44,141 bases of DNA from Piscinibacter defluvii (GCF_004011805.1 NZ_RCHJ01000032.1:1-44141), one strand, 5' to 3'; shown: positions 19,372 to 28,675, counted from the first letter of the stretch. The notes: a model not told the origin generated them from the letters alone. Translations and numbers: made by a program.

Positions 19372-19968
19372 GTGGCCAAGCGGGTGTTCGACGTGCTGGT
19401 CGCTGCACTCGGTCTGCTGCTGCTGAGCCCGCTGTTCATGCTGATCGCGCTGGCTGTCAAGCTCGACTCGCCGGGCCCGGTGTTCTTCCGCCAGGAGCGC
19501 GTCGGCCGCCACGGCGTGCCGTTCCGCATCCACAAGTTCCGCAGCATGCACGACGGTGCGGCCGGCGCGCCGATCACGGTCGGCGACGACCCGCGCATCA
19601 CGCGCACGGGCCGCTGGCTGCGCGCGACCAAGCTCGACGAGCTGGCGCAGCTGGTCGACGTGCTGGTGGGCGACATGAGCCTGGTCGGGCCGCGCCCCGA
19701 GCTGCCGCGCTACGTGGCGCTGTACCCGCCGGCGCTGCGCGACAAGGTGCTGTCGGTGCGGCCCGGCATCACCGACCCGGCGTCGATCGAGTACCGCGAC
19801 GAGAGCGCGCAACTGGCGCGCGCCGCCGACCCGGAGCACGAGTACGTGCACGTGGTGCTGCCGCGCAAGCTGCGTCTGGCCGAGGCCTATGTCGAGCAGG
19901 CCTCGCTGGCGACCGACCTGCAGGTGATCTGGCGCACCGTGCGCGCGGTGTGGGGGAGGGCGGCATGA
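19372..19968 (+). CDS. Undecaprenyl-phosphate sugar phosphotransferase (PglC-type small PHPT)
   Basis: This 198-residue monotopic membrane enzyme starts at GTG 19372. It has one N-terminal hydrophobic re-entrant helix (about 5-30), LDSPGPVFFRQERVG (32-46), FRIHKFRSMH (51-60), the catalytic Asp-Glu pair D89-E90 in KLDELAQL, and MSLVGPRPE with VRPGITD. It transfers a sugar-1-phosphate to undecaprenyl phosphate and so starts a lipid-linked glycan. Its size matches minimal PglC-like enzymes rather than the large WcaJ/WbaP forms. Starting a glycan on undecaprenyl phosphate fits the nearby Wzx but not a Kps capsule. Confidence 0.92.
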   Translation: MAKRVFDVLVAALGLLLLSPLFMLIALAVKLDSPGPVFFRQERVGRHGVPFRIHKFRSMHDGAAGAPITVGDDPRITRTGRWLRATKLDELAQLVDVLVGDMSLVGPRPELPRYVALYPPALRDKVLSVRPGITDPASIEYRDESAQLARAADPEHEYVHVVLPRKLRLAEAYVEQASLATDLQVIWRTVRAVWGRAA

Positions 19969-20005
19969 GGGCCGAGCGCCGGGCCGCTCCCAAGCCGGCC
20001 CGCAT

Positions 20006-20045
20006 CCCCTCGGGGGATCGGCCGACGTACTCGTCGGACGAGGGG
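20006..20045. repeat. Nested inverted repeat in the gap between the PHPT and dehydratase genes
   Basis: The only sizeable gap in this operon (19969-20050, 82 bp) holds two nested dyads. The outer is CCCCTCG (20006-20012) with CGAGGGG (20039-20045). The inner is CCGACG (20022-20027) with CGTCGG (20032-20037) around a TACT loop. It could act as an mRNA hairpin, a partial terminator or a dispersed palindromic element. There is no T tract after it. It ends 5 bp before the ATG at 20051, so it could also hide the ribosome site. Confidence 0.5.
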
Positions 20046-20050
20046 CAGAC

Positions 20051-21952
20051 ATGAACTGGCTCGCGCTCGACACCCTGCTCACGCGCATCCGCCCGCACCG
20101 GCAGCTGTTCGCGCTCGCCATCGACGGCCTGGTGATCGTGGTGTGCTGGAACGCCACCTACCTGTTCCGCCTCGGCTTCGAGCGCTGGGTCTCGGCCCGG
20201 CCGGCCTACGACACTCCGGTGCTGGCGGGCCTGGTGGCGCTGTACCTGGCGGTGTTCCTGGCCTTCGCGGTGCCGCGCGGCATGTGGCGCTTCACCGGCT
20301 TCGGCGACATCAAGCGGCTCGGCCTGGCCTGCGCGCTGGCCGGCGCCGTGGGGGCGGCCGCGGTGATGGGCCTGGGGCTGCGCGGCGTGCCGCGCGCCGT
20401 GCTGGCGCTGCACCCGTTCGTCACGCTGATGGGGCTGACGCTGGTGCGCGTGGCCTACCGCATGCTCTACGAGCACATGCGCAGCCGCATCACCGGCCGC
20501 GCGACCGAGACGCGCCGCGCGCTCATCCTGGGCGCCGGCGGCGCGGCGCGGCGGCTGATCGCCGGCGTCGCGGGCGACGGCTGGACCGTCGTCGGCCTGC
20601 TCGACGACGACCCGGTCAAGCAGGGCGCGCGCATCGGCGGCATCCCGGTGCTCGGCCGGCTCGACACGGTGGCCGAGCAGGCGGCGCTGCACGGCATCAC
20701 CCACCTCGTGATCGCGATGCCGACCGCCACCCGTGCACAGCGCCGCCGCGCCATCGACCTGGTGCTGCCGACCCGGCTGCCGGTGCTGACCGTGCCCAAC
20801 GCCAGCGAACTGCAGGAGGGCACGCGCCAGCGCGTGCGCGACATCGAGCCGGAAGACCTGCTCGGCCGCGAGCCGGTGGTGCTCGACGAAGCCGGCATCG
20901 GCGAGACGCTGGCCGGCCGCACCGTGCTCGTCACCGGCGCGGGCGGCAGCATCGGCGCCGAGCTGTGCCGGCAGATCGCACGCTACGGGCCGGCGCGGCT
21001 GGTGCTCTACGAACTCAGCGAGTTCAACCTCTACGCCATCGAGCAGGAGCTGGGCGAGTCGCACCCCGGCCTGCCGCTGGTGCGGCTGGTGGGCGACGTG
21101 CGCGACCCGGAGCACCTGCGCGCCGTGTTCGGACAATGGCGCCCGCAGATGGTGTTCCACGCCGCGGCCTACAAGCACGTGCCGCTGATGGAGCAGCACA
21201 ACGCCTGGGCGGCGCTGCGCAACAACACCTTGGGCACCTGGTTCGCCGCGCGGGCCGCGGCCGAGGCGGGGGCCGAGCGCTTCGTGCTGATCAGCACCGA
21301 CAAGGCGGTCAACCCGACCAACGTGATGGGTGCGACCAAGCGCGCCGCCGAGATGGCGATGGGCCTGCTCGCGCCGCGCCACCCAGGCACGCGTTTCATC
21401 GCGGTGCGCTTCGGCAACGTGCTGGGCTCCAGCGGCAGCGTGATCCCGAAGTTCAAGGAGCAGATCGCACGCGGCGGGCCGGTCACCGTGACCCACCCGG
21501 ACATCATCCGCTACTTCATGACCATCCCCGAGGCGGCGCGCCTGGTGCTGCAGGCCGCGGCGATCGGGGAAAGCGGCCAGGTGCTGGTGCTGGACATGGG
21601 CGAGCCGGTGCGCATCGTCGACCTGGCGCGCGACATGATCCGGCTCTCCGGCCACGGCGACGACGAGATCGAGATCGTCTTCACCGGCCTGCGCCCGGGC
21701 GAGAAGCTGTACGAGGAACTGCTGGCCGACGCCGATTCGACGCTGCCCACCCCGATCGCGAGCATCCACCTGGCGCGCCTGGGCGGCGGCGTCGAGCGGG
21801 TGGCCGCGCTGCTGGACCGGGCGGCAGGCGAGGCCCCGGACGGCGATGCACAGGTGCGACAGTGGCTGGCCGAGGCGGTGCCGGAGTACCGGGTCCACCC
21901 GGCGCAGGAGGCGCCCGCCGTGGCGGAAGTGCGACAATCGGCGGCTCCATGA
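20051..21952 (+). CDS. Membrane nucleotide-sugar 4,6-dehydratase (WbpM/CapD/FlaA1 family)
   Basis: This 633-residue protein has four N-terminal membrane helices (about 18-42, 56-75, 90-112, 118-138), then a CoA-binding-like Rossmann fold (RRALILGAGGAARRLI near 156-170) and the SDR dehydratase domain (VLVTGAGGSIGAEL, 292-305). The catalytic segment ISTDKAVNPTNVMGATK places S415, D417, K418, M426 and K430. The usual SDR tyrosine is replaced by methionine, as reported for WbpM. It is predicted to make UDP-4-keto-6-deoxy-HexNAc, feeding QuiNAc, FucNAc or bacillosamine synthesis. Its stop overlaps the kpsS-like start. Confidence 0.93.
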   Translation: MNWLALDTLLTRIRPHRQLFALAIDGLVIVVCWNATYLFRLGFERWVSARPAYDTPVLAGLVALYLAVFLAFAVPRGMWRFTGFGDIKRLGLACALAGAVGAAAVMGLGLRGVPRAVLALHPFVTLMGLTLVRVAYRMLYEHMRSRITGRATETRRALILGAGGAARRLIAGVAGDGWTVVGLLDDDPVKQGARIGGIPVLGRLDTVAEQAALHGITHLVIAMPTATRAQRRRAIDLVLPTRLPVLTVPNASELQEGTRQRVRDIEPEDLLGREPVVLDEAGIGETLAGRTVLVTGAGGSIGAELCRQIARYGPARLVLYELSEFNLYAIEQELGESHPGLPLVRLVGDVRDPEHLRAVFGQWRPQMVFHAAAYKHVPLMEQHNAWAALRNNTLGTWFAARAAAEAGAERFVLISTDKAVNPTNVMGATKRAAEMAMGLLAPRHPGTRFIAVRFGNVLGSSGSVIPKFKEQIARGGPVTVTHPDIIRYFMTIPEAARLVLQAAAIGESGQVLVLDMGEPVRIVDLARDMIRLSGHGDDEIEIVFTGLRPGEKLYEELLADADSTLPTPIASIHLARLGGGVERVAALLDRAAGEAPDGDAQVRQWLAEAVPEYRVHPAQEAPAVAEVRQSAAP

Positions 21953-23262
21953 ACATCGCCTACGTCGACCCGGCCTACAGCCGCCATTTCCAGGCGCTGG
22001 CCGGCGTTCTGGCGCGGCGCACCGGCGGGGAGGTGGTGGCACTGCTGTCGTCGCCGGCCTACCGGCTCTACACCGGCGCAGACCGGTCCATCGTCTGGCA
22101 GCCCGGGTTGTCCGACCATCTGCGCGAGCTGCCGCCGGAGTTCGAGCACGCCACCTGGGCGCCGATGCAGGACCCGCGTTCGATGGCGGTGTTCGCGCAT
22201 GCGGTGGAGTGGTTCAAGCAGCGCTTCGCGCAGGAGTGCATCGAGCTGTGCCTGGTGTTCTCCGACGCGCGGCCGTTCTCGGTGGCGGCGCGGCTGGCGG
22301 CGCAGGAACTCGGCGTCGTGATCCTGTACTTCGAGCGCGGCGCGTTCCGGCTGATGACCTCCAGCCTCAGCACCCTGGGCCTGAACTCGCGCTTCAGCCT
22401 CAGGCGTGCCGAGGCGCTGCCCGGCATCACCGGCATTGCGGAGGACGCGCCGCTGACGCCGCGGCGCTCCGAGCCCTGGCTGCGCACCCGTTTCGCGCTC
22501 TTCCTGCTGCGCAACCTGCTGGCCTGCCTGCTGCAGCCCGACCGGGCGCGCATGCAGCACAAGCGCTACGCAGTCGGCCCCTACCTGCGCCTGGCCTGGG
22601 CGCAGTGGCTCACCGAGCACCACCTCGCCAGCGAGCACGACGAGGCGCTGCCGGCGCGCAAGGGTCGCGCGCTGATCGTCGTGCCGCTGCAGCTGCAGAC
22701 CGATTCGCAGCTGGTGCTGCACTCGCCGTTCGAGAACAACCAGGCCTTCATCGACTTCCTCGCCGCCGAGGTGACGCGTGTCGCGCCGAACGCGGTGCTG
22801 CTGTTCAAGCGCCACCCGATGGATGCCACGCGCTACCGGCTGCCCGAGGGCGCGCGCATGGTCGGCGGCAACCTCGGCCGCTTCCACCGCGCCCGACCGG
22901 TGGTGGTGTGCATCAACTCCACGGTCGGCTTCGAGTCGCTGGTGCGCGGCGAGCGGGTGATCTGCTTCGCGCCGAGCTTCTATGCCGACGCGCCCAGCCT
23001 CGTGACGGCCACGCAGGTCGACTTCGCGCAGCGCCTGGCCGAGGTGCTGGCGGGCGACGGCGACCGCGAGGCCGGGCAGGCGCTGCGCGCCACCGTGCTG
23101 CGCTGCTACCAGGCCCCCGGCGACGCCTGGGCCTACACGGCCCAGGACATCGAGGCCACCGCGGAGATCGCGCTGAAACATTTCCGCGCCGCGCGGCTGT
23201 CGCTGGTGCGGCGTGCCGCACCGGCGGTCATCGACGTCGAAGCCGATCGCGCCATCGCTTGA
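21949..23262 (+). CDS. kpsS: KpsS-like capsule Kdo transferase
   Basis: This 437-residue protein belongs to the capsule polysaccharide synthesis family (KpsS/LipB). Recognisable pieces are YFERGAFRLMTSSLSTLGLN, VPLQLQTDSQLVLHSPFEN, LLFKRHPMD and VVVCINSTVGFESLVRGERV. These are the conserved nucleotide-binding features of KpsS-type beta-Kdo transferases, which add the first Kdo to the phosphatidylglycerol anchor of group 2 capsules. The ATG at 21949 overlaps the dehydratase stop. The last 35 bp overlap the 3' end of kpsC on the other strand, an unusual tail-to-tail arrangement. The family call is firm; the exact linkage made is inference. Confidence 0.86.
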   Translation: MNIAYVDPAYSRHFQALAGVLARRTGGEVVALLSSPAYRLYTGADRSIVWQPGLSDHLRELPPEFEHATWAPMQDPRSMAVFAHAVEWFKQRFAQECIELCLVFSDARPFSVAARLAAQELGVVILYFERGAFRLMTSSLSTLGLNSRFSLRRAEALPGITGIAEDAPLTPRRSEPWLRTRFALFLLRNLLACLLQPDRARMQHKRYAVGPYLRLAWAQWLTEHHLASEHDEALPARKGRALIVVPLQLQTDSQLVLHSPFENNQAFIDFLAAEVTRVAPNAVLLFKRHPMDATRYRLPEGARMVGGNLGRFHRARPVVVCINSTVGFESLVRGERVICFAPSFYADAPSLVTATQVDFAQRLAEVLAGDGDREAGQALRATVLRCYQAPGDAWAYTAQDIEATAEIALKHFRAARLSLVRRAAPAVIDVEADRAIA

Positions 23263-25234
23263 CCTGCCGCAGCGCCCGCAGCACCGGGCGCTCCGGCGGC
23301 GGCGCGCTCTCGGCCCAGTGGGCCAGTTCGTACAGCACGCGCTCGGGTGTCGTGAACGCGCCGCTGCGGCGGCTCACGTAGGTCGGGTAGAGGATCAGCG
23401 CGGCCGCCACCAGCTCGTCGAGCGTCGCGCGGCGCGTGCGGCGCGGATGCGGCAGCACGTCCTCGGTCAGCCCCCAGCCGGCGTAGAAGGGCTGGCCGTG
23501 GCAGACCACCGGCTTGCCGCGCAGCAGGGCCTCGAAGCCGGCCAGCGAGGTCAGCACCTGCAGCTCGTCGACCGCCTCCAGCAGGCGGTGCATCGGCGCA
23601 TCGGTGACGATCTCGTCGCACCAGCGGCGCGCCTCGTCGGCATGCGCATCACCCGGACGCTTGCCGGCCAGCACGTCGGGGTGGGGCTTGTAGACGAGGT
23701 GGGCGTCGGGCCGGCGCTCGCGCGCCGCGCGCAGCAGATCGAGGTTGCGCCGCAGGCCCGGCGCGCCGTAGGCGATCGAGGCGTCGTTCTCGACCTGGCC
23801 GGGCACCAGCACCACCGGCCGACCGCCGGCCGGGCGCTGCCAGGCGCCGGCGCCGACGTTGTACTTGGTCACGCCGGACGCGACGATCGCGGCACGCAGC
23901 GAACGCGCCCGCTCGAGCAGCGCGGGCTCGAAGCCGCCGCACTCGAGCAGCTGCTCCAGCGCCGAGGGTTGTGTGGCGTCGTAATACATGCCCACCACAT
24001 CGACCACCCAGGACAGCGGCTGGACCCAGTTCGCCCCCAGGCCTACCGAGCGCAGGAAGCCGTCCTCGACGCGCAGCAGCGGCGCGCCGCCGGTCTCGGT
24101 GACCGGGTCGCCGTCCTTGGGCCGGCCCCACACCGCGCGGGCGCCGGCCGCGCCGAGCGGCTGCGGGGCGTCGACGAACTGCAGCGTGCTGCCGGCGAGG
24201 AACAGGCGTGCGATCGGCTTCTTCCAGTCCGAGAAGGCGACCGCCTGCACCTGCGCCGGGAAACGCGCGCGCTGGCGGCGCTGCAGCGCCATCCAGGCGA
24301 TGGCCCGTTCGGGCTCGCAACGCTCGAAGGTCTCGGGATCGAGGTAACGCGGGTGCTCGATCAGCGCGGCGTGCACCAGCGCCGGCAGCGTGGCCGCGCC
24401 GCGCCGCGGCGGCGCCGGCAGGGCATCGTGCGTCAGGCCCCAGCCGGCGTAGAAGGGCATGCCGAAGCAGCGCACCGGCTTGCCCCACAGCAGCGCCTCG
24501 AAGCCCATCTGCGAGGTGACCACGTAGACCGCCTGCGCCGCCTCGAGCAGCGCCGGCGGATGCGAATCACTCGCCAGCAACGTGACCCGGGCCGCCTGGC
24601 CCGGCGACAGCGCGCCGAAGTGGGCGCGCTTGCGGCCGGCGATCACGTCCGGATGCACCTTCAGCACCACCGGCAGCATGGGGTGCTCGTCCAGCGCGGC
24701 CTCGAGCATGCGGGTGAAACTCGCCGCGTCGGCCAGGCCGTAGGCGATCGAGGCGTCGCCGAAGGTCTGGTCGACCACCAGCACGAACGGCCCGGGCACC
24801 GGCGGCGGCAGCTCGCGGGCGTGGTTGTACTTCGACACGCGCGCCGCGCACCACTGCTGCGCGAGCGCCTGCGCACGCACCTGCTGCGCCGCGTCGACGC
24901 CGCGCGCGACCAGCTGCTCGAGCCGCGACGGCCGGCGCGCGTCGTAGTAGACGCCGACCGGGTCGACCGACAGGCTCAGCACGATGGACCCGTCGCCCGG
25001 CTCGATCGAGCGCAGGAGGCCGTCCTCGACGGCGTAGTACGTCATGCCGATGCGCTGCGCATACGCGGCGCTGGCGGCGAACACACCCTTCAGGCCCCAG
25101 CCGACGATGCCCAGCGCGCCCGGGCCGGGCCGGCCGACGGGCTGGTAGCGCAGCGGCGCGCCGAGAAAGCGGTCCAGGTGCGGCCGCATCCACGGGCCGA
25201 CGTGGCGGGTGACGTAGAAGCCGTCCACGCTCAT
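23228..25234 (-). CDS. kpsC: KpsC-like dual-module poly-Kdo synthase
   Basis: This 668-residue protein is built of two similar halves, visible in the sequence. YYDARRPSRLEQLV pairs with YYDATQPSALEQLL, DQTFGDASIAYG with GQVENDASIAYG, LKVHPDVIAGR with YKPHPDVLAGK, and GFEALLWGKPVRCFG with GFEALLRGKPVVCHG, each followed by QPFYAGWGLT or MPFYAGWGLT. This is the KpsC architecture, in which the two modules alternate beta-Kdo linkages to build the capsule's lipid-linked poly-Kdo. The ATG at 25234 (MSVDGFYVTRHVGPW) is chosen; the frame extends further upstream to 25441 into the divergent cysQ region but that part lacks homology-like content. It stands alone on the minus strand, facing kpsS. Confidence 0.92.
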   Translation of the reverse strand: MSVDGFYVTRHVGPWMRPHLDRFLGAPLRYQPVGRPGPGALGIVGWGLKGVFAASAAYAQRIGMTYYAVEDGLLRSIEPGDGSIVLSLSVDPVGVYYDARRPSRLEQLVARGVDAAQQVRAQALAQQWCAARVSKYNHARELPPPVPGPFVLVVDQTFGDASIAYGLADAASFTRMLEAALDEHPMLPVVLKVHPDVIAGRKRAHFGALSPGQAARVTLLASDSHPPALLEAAQAVYVVTSQMGFEALLWGKPVRCFGMPFYAGWGLTHDALPAPPRRGAATLPALVHAALIEHPRYLDPETFERCEPERAIAWMALQRRQRARFPAQVQAVAFSDWKKPIARLFLAGSTLQFVDAPQPLGAAGARAVWGRPKDGDPVTETGGAPLLRVEDGFLRSVGLGANWVQPLSWVVDVVGMYYDATQPSALEQLLECGGFEPALLERARSLRAAIVASGVTKYNVGAGAWQRPAGGRPVVLVPGQVENDASIAYGAPGLRRNLDLLRAARERRPDAHLVYKPHPDVLAGKRPGDAHADEARRWCDEIVTDAPMHRLLEAVDELQVLTSLAGFEALLRGKPVVCHGQPFYAGWGLTEDVLPHPRRTRRATLDELVAAALILYPTYVSRRSGAFTTPERVLYELAHWAESAPPPERPVLRALRQVKRWRDRLRRR

Positions 25235-25388
25235 GCCCGATCGGGTGCCGGCGCGGGCTCGGTACGTTGGTGCTGCCGAGCATCCGTCTGCGACATGGAA
25301 CACTGGGAGCGGGTCGGGGACCGCGATGATAGTCTGTCGCTCCGACGCGACCCGGCTGTGCGCGATCTGCGCGACGGCATTGCCCGCC
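25235..25388. promoter_or_regulatory. Divergent intergenic region between kpsC and cysQ
   Basis: This 154-bp stretch separates two divergent genes and must hold or receive promoters for both. The AT-richest spot is the segment 25326-25333. It reads GATAGT (25328-25333) toward cysQ and TATCAT (25331 back to 25326) toward kpsC. Either could be a -10 element, but no matching -35 hexamer is evident. Confidence 0.3.
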
Positions 25389-26174
25389 ATGTTCTTTCCA
25401 CCCCACCAGTTGGACGACCTGCTCGAACAGGTTGCGCACATCGTGCGCCCGGCCGGTTCGGCCGTCTTGGCGTGTTATGAAGGGGCGTACGACCTGCACC
25501 GCAAGGTCGACGACTCGCCGGTGACCGACGCCGACCATCGGGCCGAGGCGCTGATCCTGCCGGCGCTGCGACGGCTCGCGCCCCGGGTGCCCGCGGTTGC
25601 CGAGGAGGCCTGCGCCGAGCACGGCCTCCCCGCGGTCGGCGAGGAGTTCTGGCTGGTCGATCCGCTCGACGGGACGCGCGAGTTCGTGGACCGCAACGGC
25701 GAGTTCACGGTCAACGTCGCGCTGGTGCAGCGCGGGGTGCCGGTACTCGGGGTCGTGCTCGCGCCGGCGCTGGACCAGCTGTTCGCTGGCGCGCAGGGCG
25801 TGGGCGCCTGGGTCGAGCAGGCGGGCGAGCGACGGGCGCTGGCGGTGCGCCCGCCCCCGGCCGACGGCCTGGTGGTCGTGGCCAGCCGCTCGCATGGCGA
25901 CGTGCCGCCACTCGCCCCGTTTCTCGCGGGTCGTCGCCTGGCGGGCACGCGCAAGGTCGGTTCATCACTGAAGTTCTGCCTGCTGGCCGAAGGCGAGGCC
26001 GACCTGTATCCGCGGCTGGGCCGCACGATGGAGTGGGACATCGCCGCAGGTCATGCGGTGCTGGCGGCGGCCGGCGGGCGCGTCGAGTGTCTCGACGGCC
26101 AGCCGATGCGGTACGGCAAGCCCGGCTTCGAGAACCCGGGTTTCGTCGCTTGGGGCGGTGCCGCGACCCGGTGA
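25389..26174 (+). CDS. cysQ: 3'(2'),5'-bisphosphate nucleotidase
   Basis: This 261-residue enzyme of the inositol monophosphatase superfamily is predicted to hydrolyse adenosine 3',5'-bisphosphate (PAP), the by-product left when PAPS donates sulfate. Metal-site motifs are present: SPVTDADHRAE (44-54), AVAEEA (69-74), VDPLDGTREF (90-99) and the C-terminal MEWDIAAGHAVL. The ATG at 25389 gives the usual CysQ start; an upstream in-frame ATG at 25233 would overlap the kpsC start. In this locus it would complement CysC and the sulfotransferase about 6 kb away. A housekeeping role in cysteine synthesis is also possible. Confidence 0.92.
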   Translation: MFFPPHQLDDLLEQVAHIVRPAGSAVLACYEGAYDLHRKVDDSPVTDADHRAEALILPALRRLAPRVPAVAEEACAEHGLPAVGEEFWLVDPLDGTREFVDRNGEFTVNVALVQRGVPVLGVVLAPALDQLFAGAQGVGAWVEQAGERRALAVRPPPADGLVVVASRSHGDVPPLAPFLAGRRLAGTRKVGSSLKFCLLAEGEADLYPRLGRTMEWDIAAGHAVLAAAGGRVECLDGQPMRYGKPGFENPGFVAWGGAATR

Positions 26175-26179
26175 CCGGG
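26167..26179. terminator. Short hairpin at the cysQ stop, between convergent genes
   Basis: CCCGG and CCGGG surround the cysQ stop codon TGA, which forms the loop. A second arrangement pairs GACCCG (26165-26170) with CGGGTC (26182-26187). It lies in the 34-bp region where cysQ and wecC converge. There is no T run, so terminator function is only possible. Confidence 0.3.
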
Positions 26180-26208
26180 CTCGGGTCGGTCGTTTCCGCG
26201 CGGCGCGC

Positions 26209-27489
26209 TCAGCGGCCCAGCAGGCCGACGGCGTCGACGACGCGCTGGTGCGGCTGCAGCGCCGCGCGGATCGCGCCGAACTCCTTATGTGCTACCAGCA
26301 CGACGACCACGTCGGCCTGCGCCAGGGCCGTGGCCACGTCGACCAAAGGCTGTTCTCGCAGGCTGGCGGGCAGTGACTGCACGTTCGGCTCCACGAGCAG
26401 GAAGCGGGCCCTCAACGAGCGAGTCAGCGCCTCGGCGATGTGCAGGGCAGGGCTCTCGCGCAGGTCGTCGATGTTGGGCTTGAAGGCCAGGCCGAGCAGC
26501 GCAACGGTGGGTTCGCCGGCACGCCCTTCGCGCGCCAGCGCCTCGACCGCCTGTGCGACCTTGCCGATCACCCAGGCGGGCTTGCCGTCGTTCACGACGC
26601 GCGCGGTGCGGATCAGGCGCGCCTCGTCTGGCGTCCTGTCGACGATGAACCACGGATCGACGGCGATGCAGTGCCCGCCCACACCGGCCCCGGGTTGCAG
26701 GATCTTCACACGCGGGTGGCGGTTGGCCAGACGGATCAGCTCCCACACGTCGATGTCGAGTTTGTCGCAGATCAGCGAGAGTTCGTTGGCGAACGCGATG
26801 TTGACGTCACGGAATGAGTTCTCGGTGAGCTTGCACATCTCGGCGGTGCGGGCGTTGGTCACCAGCAGCTGCCCCTTGACGAAGATGCGGTACAGCGCGG
26901 TGGCACGCTCGGCACAGCGGGGCGTGAGGCCACCGATGATGCGGTCGTTCTCGACAAGCTCGCGCACCACCTGGCCGGGCAGCACGCGCTCGGGGCAGTA
27001 GGCCACGCAGACGTCGACCTCCTGGTCGTCGTCGCCTGTCGGGAAGCGCAGGTCGGGCCGCGCCATGGCGAGCTGGCGCACCATCAGCTCGGTGGTGCCC
27101 ACCGGCGAGGTGGACTCCAGCACCACCAGGTTGCCCGCGCGCAGCACGGGAGCGATCGAGCGCGCCGCCGCTTCGACATAGCTGGTATCCGGCTCGTGAT
27201 CGCCCTTGAACGGCGTCGGCACGGCGATCAGGAAAGCGTCGGCCGGCTCCGGGCGGGTGGTGGCGCGCAGCCAGCCCTGGTGGACCGCGCTGTGCACGAT
27301 CATGTCCAGCTCGGGCTCGACGATGTGGATGCGGCCCTGGTTGATGGTGTCGACCGCGTGCTGGTTGATGTCGACGCCGATCACCTTGGTGCGGCGGGCG
27401 GCGAACATCGCCGCCGTCGGCAGGCCGATGTAGCCGAGGCCGACCATGCACACGGTCTGGATCTTGTTGGTATTGTTCATCGAGTTCAT
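26209..27489 (-). CDS. wecC: UDP-N-acetyl-D-mannosamine dehydrogenase
   Basis: This 426-residue enzyme oxidises UDP-ManNAc to UDP-ManNAcA with two NAD+. The N-terminal Rossmann motif is [16 protein letters not shown] (15-30), followed by [15 protein letters not shown] and [11 protein letters not shown]. The catalytic cysteine is C274 in [13 protein letters not shown], and K220 lies in [15 protein letters not shown]. These stretches follow E. coli WecC closely and separate it from UDP-GlcNAc 6-dehydrogenase (WbpA). It overlaps the wecB stop as ATGA (27486-27489); a second in-frame ATG lies at 27480. Together with WecB it supplies UDP-ManNAcA. Confidence 0.95.
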   Translation of the reverse strand: MNSMNNTNKIQTVCMVGLGYIGLPTAAMFAARRTKVIGVDINQHAVDTINQGRIHIVEPELDMIVHSAVHQGWLRATTRPEPADAFLIAVPTPFKGDHEPDTSYVEAAARSIAPVLRAGNLVVLESTSPVGTTELMVRQLAMARPDLRFPTGDDDQEVDVCVAYCPERVLPGQVVRELVENDRIIGGLTPRCAERATALYRIFVKGQLLVTNARTAEMCKLTENSFRDVNIAFANELSLICDKLDIDVWELIRLANRHPRVKILQPGAGVGGHCIAVDPWFIVDRTPDEARLIRTARVVNDGKPAWVIGKVAQAVEALAREGRAGEPTVALLGLAFKPNIDDLRESPALHIAEALTRSLRARFLLVEPNVQSLPASLREQPLVDVATALAQADVVVVLVAHKEFGAIRAALQPHQRVVDAVGLLGR

Positions 27490-28613
27490 TGCGGCAGCTT
27501 GGCAAGGAGGGCGTCCGCGATGCGCTTGCAGGCATGGCCGTCGCCGTAGGGGTTATGGGCGACGCTCATGCGCCGGTAGTCCTCGGGATCGTCGAGCAGG
27601 CCGGTCACGCCGTCGACGATGCGCAGCGTGTCGGTGCCGACCAGTCGCACCGTGCCCGCGGCGACGGCCTCCGGGCGCTCGGTGGTGTCGCGCATCACCA
27701 GCACAGGCTTGCCCAGCGAGGGCGCCTCCTCCTGGATGCCGCCCGAGTCGGTCAGGATCACGGTTGCACGCGACATCAGGTAGACGAAGGGCAGGTAGTC
27801 CAGCGGCTCGATCAGGTGCACATTGCCGATGCCGCCGAGCAGCCGGCCGACCGGCTCGCGAACGTTCGGGTTCATGTGCACCGGATAGACGAGGTCCAAA
27901 GACGGATGGCGCCGGGCGAGCTGTGCGATCGCGGCGCAGATGCGCTCGAAGCCGCTGCCGAAGTTCTCGCGCCGGTGGCCCGTGATCAGCAGCAGCGGGG
28001 CGGCCGGGCGCAGGAACGGGAAGCGTCCGGCCAGCGGTGCGCTGAGCGCGGCCGATTGCTCCAGCTTGCCGCGCACCGCCAGCAGAGCGTCGATGACGGT
28101 ATTGCCAGTCACGACGATCCGCTCGTCGGGCACGTTTTCGCGCAACAGGTTCTCACGCGAGGTCGCCGTTGGCGCGAAGTGCAGCTGGGCGAGCGCGCCG
28201 GTCAGACGGCGGTTGGCCTCTTCGGGCCAGGGCGCGTAGAGGTCGCCGGTCCGCAGCCCGGCCTCGACATGGCCGACCGCGATGCGCTGGTAGAAGGCGG
28301 CCAGCGAGGCGGCGAAGGTGGTCGTCGTGTCGCCGTGCACCAGGACGATGTCGGGCTGCTCCGCCGCGTAGACGCCGCGGATCGACTGCAGGATCTCGCA
28401 GGTAATCGAGGTCAGGTCCTGGCCCGGGCGCATCAGGTCCAGGTCGTGGTCGGGCCGGATCTCGAACAGCTCGAGTACCTGGTCCAGCATCTGCCGGTGC
28501 TGGGCGGTCACGCACACGCGTGACTCGATGCCGGGCACCGCCTCGAGGTGCTTGACCAGCGGTGCCATCTTGATGGCTTCGGGTCGGGTGCCGAAGACGG
28601 TGAGAACCTTCAT
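27486..28613 (-). CDS. wecB: UDP-N-acetylglucosamine 2-epimerase (non-hydrolysing)
   Basis: This 375-residue GT-B-fold epimerase converts UDP-GlcNAc to UDP-ManNAc and matches E. coli WecB in length. Motifs are [14 protein letters not shown] (6-19), [29 protein letters not shown] and [10 protein letters not shown], which hold the UDP-binding and catalytic residues. The ATG at 28613 is chosen because homology starts there (MKVLTVFG); AGAGG lies directly against it, a poor spacing. It is the first gene of a two-gene unit with wecC. Confidence 0.95.
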   Translation of the reverse strand: MKVLTVFGTRPEAIKMAPLVKHLEAVPGIESRVCVTAQHRQMLDQVLELFEIRPDHDLDLMRPGQDLTSITCEILQSIRGVYAAEQPDIVLVHGDTTTTFAASLAAFYQRIAVGHVEAGLRTGDLYAPWPEEANRRLTGALAQLHFAPTATSRENLLRENVPDERIVVTGNTVIDALLAVRGKLEQSAALSAPLAGRFPFLRPAAPLLLITGHRRENFGSGFERICAAIAQLARRHPSLDLVYPVHMNPNVREPVGRLLGGIGNVHLIEPLDYLPFVYLMSRATVILTDSGGIQEEAPSLGKPVLVMRDTTERPEAVAAGTVRLVGTDTLRIVDGVTGLLDDPEDYRRMSVAHNPYGDGHACKRIADALLAKLPQ

Positions 28614-28646
28614 CCTCTGGGTTGGGAGACCATGCAGACCGTGCGT

Positions 28647-28652
28647 ATTATC
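28647..28652 (-). promoter_or_regulatory. Candidate -10 element for wecB-wecC
   Basis: On the minus strand this reads GATAAT, about 33 bp before the wecB ATG, in the 111-bp gap after the Nudix gene. The same GATAAT hexamer precedes the GT2 gene at 31419-31424. No good -35 is visible at 16-18 bp. Confidence 0.4.
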
Positions 28653-28675
28653 TGGACCTGTTCCGACGCACCGCC

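Noticed and set aside
25235-25441. Extension of kpsC upstream to 25441
   Set aside because: It would overlap the start of the divergent cysQ gene, and the added residues have no KpsC-like features. ATG 25234 fits KpsC length.
26167-26187. Possible strong terminator between cysQ and wecC
   Set aside because: The stems are only 5-6 bp and no T run follows, so it is listed only as a weak candidate.
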